Made by a program: the position numbers and the translations under genes. A stretch of 64,000 nucleotides of DNA from Eutrigla gurnardus (lineage: Eukaryota; Chordata; Actinopteri; Perciformes; Triglidae), in contig OY741281.1 of assembly GCA_963514095.1 (NCBI GenBank), positions 8,343,819 through 8,407,818 on the forward strand. Reading direction: 5' to 3'. Below the pieces are notes generated by a model. The model was not told the DNA's origin and searched no databases. It worked only from the letters and a program-made list of their open reading frames with translations. Each line of letters opens with the position of its first letter. Position 1 is the first letter of the stretch. This document shows, piece after piece, positions 44,818 to 56,461 of this stretch.

Positions 44818-47206
44818 ACCACAGACGGTTGAGACGCAAAGCAAATTCTCAAAGCGAAGAGGATGAAATCATGACTACTGGTGTGTATTCATAAAACTTG
44901 CATGTTGTGTGTATTTGTCCGAGTGAACATGTGTATTTGTATGTGCTGTATTTAGAGAAGAGAGAGAAGTACTGCTGTATTTAGAGAAGAGAGAGAAGTA
45001 CTCAGAGGACATTAAAACAGTTTAAAGTTTTTGTGAATTCAAGACATATAAGTGCATTTCAAATAAAACATGTTACAAAACGCAATTTTTCAAAATGTTT
45101 ATTTGGTTTTCTATTTGATATTTGTGAAGTCATACCCAAAATGGTCACTATAGTTAGAGTTGAAAAAACAAGAGAGAGAAAGATCTCTGCTTCCTTCTCA
45201 TTATGACTTTAAATCCTTCTTTATCTCACAACAACATCAGCACCTGTTGATTTGACCAAGGTCACAGTTGAGAGATGCTTATTGGTGCCATAAAACGCTA
45301 TATGCTGAATCACGTTATGTAATCAAATTATGAAAAGATCTAATTTTTAGAGTTTTGTCCATCATTTTGAAAGGTTATGGTAATAAAGTAATGTTAGTTC
45401 TTTCAATTTTGCCTTGCATTTTTTTTTTGGCCTTGATTTGTATCAAAAACATTGTAGTGTCTATAAGCAACAAAAGGTAGCAGAAATAAGTATAATTAAA
45501 AATGATTTTGAAGTTTTGTGCCATATTCCTGTCTGATATGATTACTTTTGTAAAGAAGAAAAAATACTTTTAAAAATATGTTACCTTTATTCTTTTAGGG
45601 TCCACGCCAGAAAAGTGTGAGATCAGCCAATTCTCTTCCAGTTGTAAGTAAGACACATCTAACTTTTCTCCAATGCTAGTGTTTTATTTTAACATATTTG
45701 TGGCCTTACAACTGAATGTCTTTCCGCAGGTGCTTCCTTTTCGATATCCCAGGATAATACTGGTGGAAATTTCTATTTGGTGAGATTTACTTTGTTGGGG
45801 TTTCTCCTGTACCTCTAAGTTCCCACTCCTTCACCGTGTAACGCACTGTGTGTGTTTTCAATCTGTACTTCAGCACATTAGTTTTCAAATGAAACAACAG
45901 ATTTGTGTAATTTTTTCGCTTACAAATTGAGTCAGAGCACGTCATTGAATTGCATGTTTTTTTTAGCTCAGTCACGGCTTACTTCATTGTTAAAGCTAAG
46001 ACACCTCACCACCATGGAAGTCCATTTCTGCCAAGAAAAATAAAAAAGGTTTTAAATTATTAATAGTGATTTTCACCGCAAATATGGAAAAGCCTCCACT
46101 TCACTGTACAGCGACTATATAACTGTTCATAGCATCGTCAGTTCAGGCTGAGATTCTGAGTAACTGAAGTTCAGTCTGTTGCTGCTCTGAACTGTCTCAT
46201 TACAAATGTTGGCCTACATTACCGCCGGGGTTGAGCTTAATACAGGTTGTGCTGTAATTCAACAGCCACCTATTCAAAGTTGAGATCTTTTCTTTGGCTT
46301 CGTCGGACTTTGTACTCAAGGAAGAAGCATAGCCGACGATGACTTCCATGTGCAGAGTAGCTGAAATCAAAACGCAGCCAGCACCAACTCTTATTTTTTA
46401 TATACAAAAAAACTCATCAGAATGATATTTATGATATGATAATCACAAGAAGTCGATGCATGGTGGCTTAATCGCTCAGACACAGTATTTGTGTACAACT
46501 TATAGAACACTTGACATTGTATTTCTTATTTTATTTCCTAACTTCTAACGTCTTCTATTTCTGTTACATTGTACCGTATACATTGTGAAAATAGCAAAAG
46601 GCACAGAGTCAAATAGTTATACATTCTCCAGTAAAATGAAGAAACTGTATAAAAAGGGCGCCGCTTTCTACAAAGTTATTTTCATGCCGATGTGTTCTGA
46701 TGCGAACACTGCAAAACATTTGTCACTGTTTTAATTCTTAAACTCTACGTGTCTTTAGCAGCCATCTCCTCCCACCTCCTCATCCTCTGTCTCTCCATCT
46801 TTCACTCCAGAAGTTCAACACATTTTATTGTAATGACACTGTTGAAGCGGAAACATATTCCTGTCACATTGACATTCACATCAGTCTGTCCCAGAAGCAA
46901 GCAACACGCATTTCACTTTAATAGAATAATATGTCTCCTATGAAGCAGGACACACAACTTCAACTTTCCTCTGTCTCCTTGCAGAAAGTAAATGGGAACT
47001 GCCATCCACAAAGCGTCACAAGGTAACAGCAAAACATTTTGTGTTCACATCTACGTGTGCTACAGTTTTCACCTCCTGACAGTGGTGTGAATACTTTGTT
47101 TCCATTCAAACAAGCTGTGATGTGCGGTTGACGTTCAGCTCCACCACCTCGATGTGTAAACCACAGTACGTTTCACACCAAGGAAACAAAAAGATGGAAG
47201 TGAAAG
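44818..47206 (+). CDS. adgrg2/adgrg4-like: Right receptor: short linker exons, one with a lost donor
   Basis: Exons 44818-44880, 45599-45643, 45730-45779, 46811-46879, 46985-47022 and 47115-47206. At 46880 the donor GT of the left copy (ATTCAG|GTCAGT) is AT here (ATTCACATCAGT), and the last exon base is also changed. The exon is 69 bp in phase 0-0, so skipping would keep the frame. The 63-, 45- and 38-bp exons differ from the left copy mostly by amino-acid changes (RKANSQSEEDE versus RHAHNKKGEDK; KVNGNCHPQSVT versus KVHKNGKVRSVK). Confidence 0.7.
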
Positions 47207-47847
47207 GTGAGGTGCAGCGAGTTGGTGCAAACTTTTCAATAAGTCAATTCACCTGTGTGCTTAGTGATGGTCACAGATTCTCCAACACTGAACATTTTAG
47301 TGTATAAAGACCGGTTTAGTCATCTTTTGAGCATATACACCACATATATCATTTATGTGTGTTTCTCAACTGATCATAATTAAAATGAGCGTTCAGCGGT
47401 GTTAACAAACTGCAACAGAAAAAAAAACATTAAAAAGTTCAAATTAGTTTAAGTTTGCAATGAATATTCTAGTTTACATTTGGACCATGTAATGTGCCTT
47501 TAAGTCAAACCCAGGTGCAAATACAAAGACACTTACACATGCAGTATTTTGCAAATATGCAAAGTGGCACCCATATTTCATATATTGTACTGCCATTTAT
47601 GAAAATGAAGAGTGTGCGTCTGTTTCGATAAATGTTGTCACTATCAAGATAAAAAAAAAACTGTCTCTCACAAACAGAAGTACGATAGCAGAAAAACACA
47701 AACATTTGGATTTCTTTGCTTGTGACATAATTGTGATACTGAAGATGAATGGACCCGTCAATGGTTGCTCCTTGAATAAACTTCTTCAACAAGTCAATGA
47801 CAGGAACAGTGGCATAACAAACAAAAATGTATATTATGTATATGTAG

Positions 47848-47849
<2 letters not shown>

Positions 47850-47894
<45 letters not shown>

Positions 47895-47900
47895 TATAAA
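47850..47900 (+). repeat. (TA)n microsatellite
   Basis: A TATATATA run of about 35 bp in the intron before the right repeat exon. The left arm has only a short TA run at the mirrored position near 25487. Confidence 0.9.
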
Positions 47901-50900
47901 ATTACATTAATTTGACAGGGACAGTACACAGATTATAAGGTGTACCAGTGTTAGTTATAAGCTAATTTACTTCTGTAGTCTCTGGGCAAGAAACAGAGAA
48001 TAATATCTTTATTAAGAAATGTAAAACTGTAGTTTAACACACAAATTACAAAACAGCACATCAGCAATCAACAAGCAGCAGCACATTTAGGCAACACGCA
48101 CGATTCCACAGTATTAAGGCACGTCAAGTGTTTACTTTCATCATGGCTGATTTTAGCCATGATGCCATCTTGAATTTGAATCAGTCAGGCTGCAGCGCTC
48201 TCTTATATAACTTGGCACTGAGCTCCAAAGTTTGTCGCACTAGAGAAGGTTGATCTGCTGGACTGAGTAGATCTGTGTTGTATCGCACGGTCACCTTTGT
48301 TGGTCGTCCTAGTCGGCCTCCCATTATCTGAGTGCAATTATACGATATTATATACAAACATCTTTTGTAAATTTATTATTTTTCTAAATGTATTATTAAT
48401 ATGCTCTGTGTCTCTTCAGTGAAGTGTTGTCATACTACTGCTGACCAATGTCGGACATTCAAACTGACTTCGGTTGACCTTGACCGAACACCGCCTAAAT
48501 GGTAAATAAATGTCTGTTGGTGGGTTTACAGTCATGCATGTTGGGCACAAAAGGAACAAAGGATGTGTGTGAGGATGTTTATACTATTTATAGATGCCAG
48601 ACTGGAGGGAAAATGTAAATCATAAAAGAAAATGACTACTAGTTTGCATTCAACAACAGATGGATACGAATAGAAATGTGTGCGACAACAGAGATGCACA
48701 CACACACATCACATCGCATAATCTTCCTGGTGGAGATAGTAAACTGAACTCAACCACTAGCTTGTTAGACTGTCTAGAACCATCCTCAACTAGCTAAACA
48801 CAGACACATCGACTGACCATACAGAAACGATTAATTTCTATCCAAATACAACGTGAGAAGACTGTCCATTGTTCATTGAGCAGCTCTAATATTTGGCCTC
48901 ATATAAAAAAATGAATAAAGTATTCACTTCATACAATATTTTGCTATGTGCTCTTTTTTAGTAATGAAGTTGGAAGTGATGACGTACCTTTGACTGCCAG
49001 CTGCAAACCGGAGCATCCCACCGATAATAATAACACAAAGCAGTCTTCTGATCCGACCAACAGCAACATCACTACAACTCCTGAAGCCTCAACATCATCT
49101 GTGACCACCATTACTGAACAAACGACCATGACAACTGAAGGCACAATAGCTTTAACTACAGTTACACCTTCAACCAATCACACAGCAGAGTACAATGATA
49201 CTGCAGTTACACCTTCAACCAATCACACAACAGAGTACAATGATACAGCAATTACACCTTCAAACAATCACACAGCAGAGTACAATGAAACTGCAGTTAC
49301 ACCTTTAACCAAGCACACAGCAGAGTACAATGATACATCAGTTACACCTTCAAACAATCACACAGCAGAGTACAATGAAACTGCAGTTACACCTTTAACC
49401 AATCACACAGCAGAGGACAATGAAATGGCCTTCACACCTTCAACCAATCACACAACCAAGTACAATGGTACTGCAGTTACACCTTCAACCAATCACACAG
49501 CAGAGTACAATGATACAGCAGTTACACCTCCAACCAATCACACAGCAGAGTACAATGAAACTGCAGTTACACCTTCAACCAATCACACAGCAGAGTACAA
49601 AGAAACGGCCTTTACACCTTCAACCAATCACACAACAGAGTACGATGAAACTGCAGTTACACCTTCAACCAATCACACAACCAAGTACAATGATATTGCA
49701 GTTACACCTTCAACCAATCGCAAAGCAGAGTACAATAAAACAGCCTTTACACCATCAACCAATCACACAACAGACTACAATGAAACTGCAGTTACACCTT
49801 CAACCAGTCACACAGCAGAGTACAATGAAACTGCAGTTACACTTTAAACCAATCACACAGCAGAGTACAATGAAACAGCAGCTACACCTTCAACCAATCA
49901 CACAGCAGAGTACAATGACACGGCCTTTACACCTTCAACCAATCACACAACCGAGTACAATGAAACTGCAGTTACACCTTCAACCAATTACACAATAGAC
50001 TACAATGAAACTGCAGTTACACCTTCAACCAATCACACAACCAAGTACAATGATACTGCAGTTACACCTTCAACCAATCACACAGCAGAGTACAATGAAA
50101 TGGCCTTTACACCTTCAACCAATCACACAACCAAGTACAATGGTACTGCAGTTACACCTTCAACCAATCACACAACAGAGTACAATGATACAGCAGTTAT
50201 ACCTCCAACCAATCACACAGCAGAGTACAATGAAACTGCAGTTACACCTTCAACCAATCACACAGCAGAGTACAAAGAAACGGCCTTTACACCTTCAACC
50301 AATCACACAACAGAGTACAATGAAACTGCAGTTACACCTTCAACCAATCGCACAGCAGAGTACAATAAAACAACCTTTACACCTTCAACCAATCACACAA
50401 CAGACTACAATGAAACTGCAGTTACACCTTCAACCAATCACACAGCAAAGTACAATGAAACTGCAGTTACACTTTCAACCAATCAATCAGCAGAGTACAA
50501 TGATACAGCAGTTACACCTTCAACCAATCACACAGCAGAGTACAATGAAACTGCAGTTACACTTTCAAGCAATCACACAGCAGAGTACAATGAAACTGCA
50601 GTTACACCTTCAACCAATCACACAACCAAGTACAATGATACTGCAGTTACACCTTCAACCAATCACACAACCAAGTACAATGGTACTGCTGTTACACCTT
50701 CAACCAATCACACAGCAGAGTACAATGGAACTGCAGTTACACCTTTAACCAATCACACAGCAGAGTACAATGGAACTGCAGTTACACCTTCAACCAATCA
50801 CACAACCAAGTACAATGATACTGCAGTTACACCTTCAACCAATCACACAACAGAGTACAATGATACAGCAGTTACACCTCCAACCAATCACACAGCAGAG

Positions 50901-51445
50901 TACAATGAAACTGCAGTTACACCTTCAACCAATCACACAGCAGAGTACAAAGAAACGGCCTTTACACCTTCAACCAATCACACAACAGAGTACAATGAAA
51001 CTGCAGTTACACCTTCAACCAATCGCACAGCAGAGTACAATAAAACAACCTTTACACCTTCAACCAATCACACAACAGACTACAATGAAACTGCAGTTAC
51101 ACCTTCAACCAATCACACAGCAAAGTACAATGAAACTGCAGTTACACTTTCAACCAATCAATCAGCAGAGTACAATGATACAGCAGTTACACCTTCAACC
51201 AATCACACAGCAGAGTACAATGAAACTTCAGTTACACTTTCAAGCAATCACACAGCAGAGTACAATGCAACTGCAGTTACACCTTCAACCAATCACACAA
51301 CCAAGTACAATGATACTGCAGTTACACCTTCAACCAATCACACAACCAAGTACAATGGTACTGCTGTTACACCTTCAACCAATCACACAGCAGAGTACAA
51401 TGGAACTGCAGTTACACCTTTAACCAATCACACAGCAGAGTACAA

Positions 51446-53359
51446 CCTTATAAATTTATAAGTACTTATAAGTACAATCCTAACCTTATAAATTCTACAT
51501 GTGTCCAAACTAAATTCCGCAAATTCACTAGAAATAACTTGGAATCTTTCAAAACAGCCATCAGTCACCTTCCCTGGGATGAGATCCTCAGGTTGAATGA
51601 TGTTGATGCAGCCTATAATTTATTTTTAGTATTTATTAATTCTGCTTTAGAAGCATCTTTTCCCTTGTTCAACCCTAAATCTAAAACTAATTCTTCTAAG
51701 GGGAAACCATGGATTACTGAAGACCTAAAGAAACGCTCCCGTAAAAAAAACAAACTTTATAGGAAAACCATTACTAATCCCACCCCTTTGAATATTGAAA
51801 TTTACAAGAAATATAAAAATAAATTTACAGCTGTTCTAAGAAAAACAAAAAAAAAGTATTATGCAGTAAAATTCATCCAGGCCTCTAACGACATCAAGTC
51901 AACCTGGAACCTTATTAATCACCTGCTCAACCGTAAAAAATTATCAGCTGCATCACCAACATTAATGCATGCGAATGTGGGGACGTTTGCAAGCCCCGAC
52001 GAAATAGCAAATGGCTTTAACAATTTTTTTGTTAATGTTGGCTCTGTCCTGGCATCAAGTTTCTCTGATGCTGGTGAGAACCCCTGTTGTTTTATTAAGG
52101 GGCAATATCCTTCTTTTAACACCTTCGATCCTCCAACTATACAAGAGGTCCATAATATCATCTTGGAATTAAAGAACTCAGCCCCAGGCCACGATGGCAT
52201 AAAGAGCATCTTGATTAAAGAAACTATTGATCTTTTAGTTCCTCCTTTAACCCATATTCTTTCCTTATCACTGCAATCTGGTAATATTCCACATGATTTA
52301 AAAATAGCTAAAGTCACTCCTATTTTTAAAACGGGCAATACTGACAATTTTGGAAATTATCGACCTATATCCATCCTGCCCTGTATTTCTAAATTACTGG
52401 AGAAATTAGTTTACTCTAGAATATTGAAGCACCTACAAGAAAATAATATTTTACATGATCACCAGTATGGATTTCGTAAAAAACATTCTACGGAGCATGC
52501 ATTACTTCAGTTAACTAATATTATTTCATCTGCTATGGACCAGAAAAAATTTGCCCTTGGGGTCTTTCTAGACTTAACTAAGGCATTCGATACTGTCAAT
52601 CACAATATTTTGATTGCCAAATTAAATAGATACGGTGTGGAGGATATTGCCCTGAATTGGTTTAAAAATTATTTATTGAATAGGCAACAATATGTGACAT
52701 TTAATGGCCACTCCTCTGCCAAGTCCAGTATTCTACACGGGGTGCCTCAAGGCTCTATTTTGGGCCCTTTATTAGTTTTGATTTATATAAACGATTTAGC
52801 TTTATCTTGTAAATATTTCTTTCCTGTGTTATTTGCTGATGACACTACCCTCATAGCAACTCATAATAATTTTAATTATCTGATTGATTCTGTGAACAAT
52901 GATTTATCTTCAATTTCAAAATGGTTTCAACTGAATAAACTAACACTCAATGTGAAGAAATGTAACTTTATAATCTTTTGCAATATTAACAAGTCTTATC
53001 CTAAAGATCAAGCTAAATTATACATTAATGGAATAGAAATGACCCAAGTCAAAACTACCAAATTCCTCGGAATATTGGTTGATGAAAGACTTGATTGGAC
53101 AAATCACTATTGTCCTTATTTGTTACCGAATTACTTTGCACTTTATCTCTCTATTTTTTTCTCATTTCTGTTTTCTTTTGCTCACATAACATTGACCATG
53201 TATGCACTTTATCTCCTTTTTATGTTTATTTGTTAGCCATTGAAATTTGTCTTGTTGTAATTTGTTATAGGGGTGGAACCTATGTACAAGCCAACCGGCT
53301 TCGTTCCCTCCTTGCACCATTGAAATTTGTGTGCTAAATAAATAAACTCAAACTCAACT
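51446..53359 (+). mobile_element. CR1/Rex-like LINE inserted in the right repeat exon
   Basis: Interrupts a 45-bp unit between TACAA and TGGAACTGC. It ends in ATAAATAAACTCAAACTCAA CTCAA, a short tandem 3' end instead of poly(A), as in CR1/L2/Rex1-type LINEs. The first bases show a small palindromic scramble (CTTATAAATTTATAAGTACT), perhaps from repair at the 5' junction. The left arm lacks it, so it is younger than the duplication. Confidence 0.88.
51539..53236 (+). pseudogene. CR1/Rex-like reverse transcriptase with an internal deletion
   Basis: Open frame beginning after the missing endonuclease: KPWITEDLKKRSRKKNKLYR, then RT blocks FKTGNTDNFGNYRPISIL, YGFRKKHSTEHALL, GVFLDLTKAFDTVNH, GVPQGSILGPLLVLIYINDL and the catalytic FADDTTL. 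After KFLGILVDERLDWTNH the normal thumb and C-terminal region is missing and the frame runs into 3'UTR-like hydrophobic nonsense (YFALYLSIFFSFLF). So the element is 5'-truncated and internally deleted, and cannot be active. Confidence 0.88.
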
Positions 53360-54084
53360 CAATGGAACTGCAGTTACACCTTCAACCAATCACACAGCAG
53401 AGTACAATGAAACAGCCTTTACACGTTCAACCAATAACACAACAGAGTACAATGAAACTGCAGTTACACCTTAACCAATCACACAGCAGAGGACAATGAT
53501 ACTGCAGTTACACCTTCAACCAATCACACAACCAAGTACAATGAAACGGCCTTTACACCTTCAACCAATCACACAACCAAGTACAATGGTACTGCAGTTA
53601 CACCTTCAACCAATCACACAGCAGAGGACAATGATACTGCAGTTACACCTTCAACCAATCACACAGCAGAGTACAATGATACATCAGTTACACCTTCAAC
53701 CAATCACACAGCAGAGTACAATGAAACTGCAGTTACACCTTCAACCAATCACACAGCAGAGTACAATGAAACAGCCTTTACACCTTCAACCAATTACATA
53801 ATAGACTACAATGAAACTGCAGTTACACCTACAACCAATCACACAACCAAGTACAATGATACTGCAGTTACACCTACAACCAATCACACAACCACGTACA
53901 ATGGTACTGCAGTTACACCTTCAACCAATCACACAGCAGAGTACAATGATACTGCAGTTACACCTTCAACCAATCACACAACCGAGTACAATGGTACTGC
54001 CATTACACCTTCAACCAATCACACAGCAGAGGACAATGATACTGCAGTTACACCTTCAATCAATCACACAACCAAGTACAATGA

Positions 54085-54335
54085 GGGGGGGTTTAGCTCA
54101 GGAGGTAGAGCGTTCGGCTGGCAACCGCAAGATTGCTGGTTCGATCCCCGGCTCCTCCTAGCTGAGTGCCTGGTGTCCCTGAGCAAGACACCTCACCCCA
54201 ATTGCTCCTGACGAGCTGGCTGTCGCCCTGCGTGGTTGACTCCGCCGTCAGCGTGTGAATGTGTGAGTGAATGGGTGAGTGACAGTCATTACTGTAAAGC
54301 GCTTTGGAGAAAAGCGCTATATAAATGAGGCCATT
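54085..54335 (+). mobile_element. tRNA-headed SINE in the right repeat exon
   Basis: 251 bp flanked by an 8-bp duplication TACAATGA (54077-54084, 54336-54343). The head GTTTAGCTCAGGAGGTAGAG has an RNA polymerase III A box, and GGTTCGATCCC (54138-54148) is a B box. The tail GTAAAGCGCTTTGGAGAAAA GCGCTATATAAATG is the LINE-derived 3' end common in fish SINEs. Confidence 0.93.
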
Positions 54336-56461
54336 TACAATGAAACAGCCTTTACACCTTCAACCAATCACACAACCAAGTACAATGGTACTGCAGTTAC
54401 ACCTTCAACCAATCACACAGCAGAGTACAATGATACATCAGTTACACCTTCAACCAATCACACAGCAGAGTACAATGAAACTGCAGTTACACCTTCAACC
54501 AATCACACAACAGAGTACAATGATACAGCAGTTACACCTTCAACCAATCACACAGCAGAGTACAATGAAACAGCCTTTACACCTTCAACCAATTACATAA
54601 TAGACTACAATGAAACTGCAGTTACACCTACAACCAATCACACAGCAGACTACAATGAAACTGCAGTTACACCTTCAAACAATCACACAGCAGAGTACAA
54701 TGAAACTGCAGTTACACTTTCAACCAATCACACAGCAGACTACAATGAAACAGCCTTTACACCTTCAACCAATCACACAACAGACTACAATGAAACTGCA
54801 GTTACACCTTCAACCAATCACACAGCAGAGTACAATGAAACTGCAGTTACACTTTCAACCAATCACACAGCAGGGTACAATGATACAGCAGTTACACCTT
54901 CAACCAATCACACAGCAGAGGACAATGAAACTGCAGTTACACTTTCAACCAATCACATAGTAGAGTACAATGATACTGCAGTTACACCTTCAACCAATCA
55001 CACAACCAAGTACAATGATGCAGCAGTTACACCTTCAACCAATCACACAGCAGAGTACAATGAAACTGCAGTTACACCTTCAACCAATCACACAGCAGAG
55101 TACAATGAAACGGCCTTTACACCTTCAACCAATCACACAACCAAGTACAATAGTACTGCAGTTACACCTTCAACCAATCACACAGCAGAGTACAATGAAT
55201 CGGCCTTTACACCTTCAACCAAACACACAACCAATTACAATGATACTGTAGTTACACCTTCAACCAATCACACAACAGACTACAATGAAACTGCAGTTAC
55301 ACTTTCAACCAATCACACAGCAGAGTACAATCATACAGCAGTTACACCTTCAACCAATCACACAGCAGAGTACAATGAAACTTCAGTTACACCTTCAACC
55401 AATCACACAGCAGAGTACAATGAAACGGCCTTCACACCTTCAACCAATCACACAACAGACTACAATGAAACTGCAGTTACACCTTCAACCAATCACACAG
55501 CAGAGTACAATGAAACTGCAGTTACACCTTCAACCAATCACACAACAGATTACAATGAAACTGCAGTTATAACTTCACCCTACCACACAACCAAGTACAA
55601 TGAAACAGCAGTTACACCTTCAACCAATCACACAACCAAGTACAATGATACTGCAGTTACACCTTCAACCAATCACACAGTAGAGTACAATAAAACAGCC
55701 TTTACACCTTCAACCAATCACACAACAGACTACAATGAAACTGCAGTTACACCTTCAACCAATCACACAGCAGAGTACAATGAAACTGCAGTTACACTTT
55801 CAACCAATCACACAGCAGGGTACAATGATACAGCAGTTATACCTTCAACCAATCACACAGCAGAGGACAATGAAACTGCAGTTACACTTTCAACCAATCA
55901 CATAGTAGAGTACAATGATACTGCAGTTACACCTTCAACCAATCACACAGCAGAGTACAATGAAATTGCAGTTACACCTTCAACCAATCACACAGCAGAG
56001 TACAATGATACTGCAGTTACACCTTTAACTGCGAGCAGTTTCTCCACACACCTGACAACCAGAGTACCTGGAGTGAATTCGACATCTACAGCTGCGAATA
56101 CTACCCTTGAAGCTTCAACCCCAACCATCGCTAATACAAATATGCCTCTTGTTTCCTTGATTGCTTCAACAGAAACTCTCCAAACCACAACGCTCACCAA
56201 CAGATCCGCAACAAAACCTGGTATATTGTTTTTTTCCTCTCATCAGTAAAACAATTAGAACTCCACTTTCACATAAGATTCAATGTTATAAGTAGACTAC
56301 ATTTATCAGAACAATAAGAACATTCAGGCTCCCTCATGTGGCTTGAAAGGTGTGCTGCAGATGTAAATGTCAAATTGGGCAGGTTTTTTTGACCAGGCAC
56401 ACACATCATATATGAATAATTGATTTGTATGACTTGAGAACCTGTTGTACTGCATGCCAAG

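Larger units (their letters stand above)
48970..56220 (+). pseudogene. adgrg2/adgrg4-like: Right receptor: repeat exon, broken by stop, frameshift, LINE and SINE
   Basis: About 104 of the same 45-bp units in three blocks (49150-51445, 53362-54084, 54336-56025), with more sequence variety than the left copy. TCA to TAA at 49845-49847 stops the frame after about 290 codons. The frame is otherwise open to 51445, where a LINE is inserted. At about 53472 one C is missing (CACCTTAACC for CACCTTCAACC), causing a shift and immediate stop. A SINE sits at 54085-54335. The final block and the Thr-rich tail are open again to the donor at 56220. Confidence 0.88.

Noticed and set aside
54085..54160. A tRNA gene
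   Set aside because: The A and B boxes belong to a SINE head; a target duplication and LINE-type tail follow, and the cloverleaf is not complete.
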